Made by a program: the position numbers and the translations under genes. Under the pieces are notes generated by a model. It was not told the origin of the DNA, searched no databases, and worked only from the letters and a program-made list of their open reading frames with translations. Shown here piece after piece: positions 4,928 to 5,024 of a DNA stretch of 5,024 nt. The stretch is from Firmicutes bacterium UBA2595 (lineage in GTDB: Bacteria > Bacillota > Thermincolia > Thermincolales > UBA2595): NCBI GenBank assembly GCA_002339745.1, contig DDKP01000170.1, positions 1 through 5,024 of the forward strand, in the 5' to 3' direction. The first letter of the stretch is position 1; every line of letters starts with the position of its first letter.

Positions 4928-5024
4928 AATCCAACCGCCCTCTAACAATTTAAAATTCATCACAAAGCGCTCAAAGGTCACAGCGCAGCAAAGCTGCAAG
5001 CAAAAATTCCAAAATTCTTTAACA
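4928..5024. other. Downstream intergenic end of window, no gene seen
   Basis: This 97-nt AT-rich stretch has no supported gene. It holds GCAGC-AAA-GCTGC (4985-4997) and GCGCT/AGCGC (4967-4971/4982-4986), which overlap and lack a T-run, so I do not call a terminator. Whether the ligase operon continues beyond the window is open. Confidence 0.5.

Noticed and set aside
4967..4997. Hairpins after the second ligase as an operon terminator
   Set aside because: The two short stems overlap each other and neither is followed by a T-run on either strand.
1..5024. CRISPR array, insertion sequence, tRNA or rRNA genes
   Set aside because: No regularly spaced repeats, transposase motifs, terminal inverted repeats or tRNA/rRNA-like segments were seen on either strand.

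Overview
The window looks like bacterial chromosome, most likely an anaerobic, Gram-positive-type organism such as a Pelotomaculum/Desulfotomaculum-like Firmicute. The basis is strong purine-rich Shine-Dalgarno sites ahead of every gene, a TTG start, moderate GC with AT-rich intergenic DNA, and the gene families present. The taxon is inference. All genes lie on the + strand.

Left block (1-920): the last 19 codons of a gene whose C-terminus resembles type II (archaeal-type) 3-dehydroquinate synthase/GriH, followed after 27 nt by a complete DhnA-type class I aldolase of the ADH synthase/GriI family. A short hairpin terminator closes this block. This gene pair is known for two outcomes: the alternative entry to the shikimate pathway (2-amino-3,7-dideoxy-D-threo-hept-6-ulosonate, then dehydroquinate), and formation of 3-amino-4-hydroxybenzoate (3,4-AHBA) as a secondary-metabolite precursor in actinomycetes (GriI/GriH) and relatives.

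Middle block (921-2257): two small genes without recognised function, apparently transcribed separately. One encodes a 184-aa protein with a predicted beta-sandwich, carbohydrate-binding-module-like C-terminal region. The other encodes a 94-aa protein with a short alpha/beta N-terminus and a Lys/Glu-rich tail made of tandem 12-nt repeats. A leader with mutually exclusive pairings lies between them, and a perfect 10-bp hairpin terminator follows the second.

Right block (2258-4927): two tandem, full-length, clearly paralogous PaaK-type (phenylacetate-CoA ligase/F390 synthetase family) adenylating enzymes, 15 nt apart, preceded by a candidate promoter whose -35 overlaps an inverted repeat. The copies have diverged in the presumed aryl pocket and in core motif A5, so different substrates or roles are plausible.

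Taken together, an aminohydroxybenzoate-type biosynthetic pair close to two aryl-acid-activating ligases suggests a small aromatic natural-product locus: make 3,4-AHBA, adenylate it, then couple it. Anaerobic benzoxazole (closoxazole-type) assembly is a precedent known to me. This link is inference. A simple alternative is unrelated neighbours: an alternative shikimate entry pair next to aryl-acid catabolism ligases.
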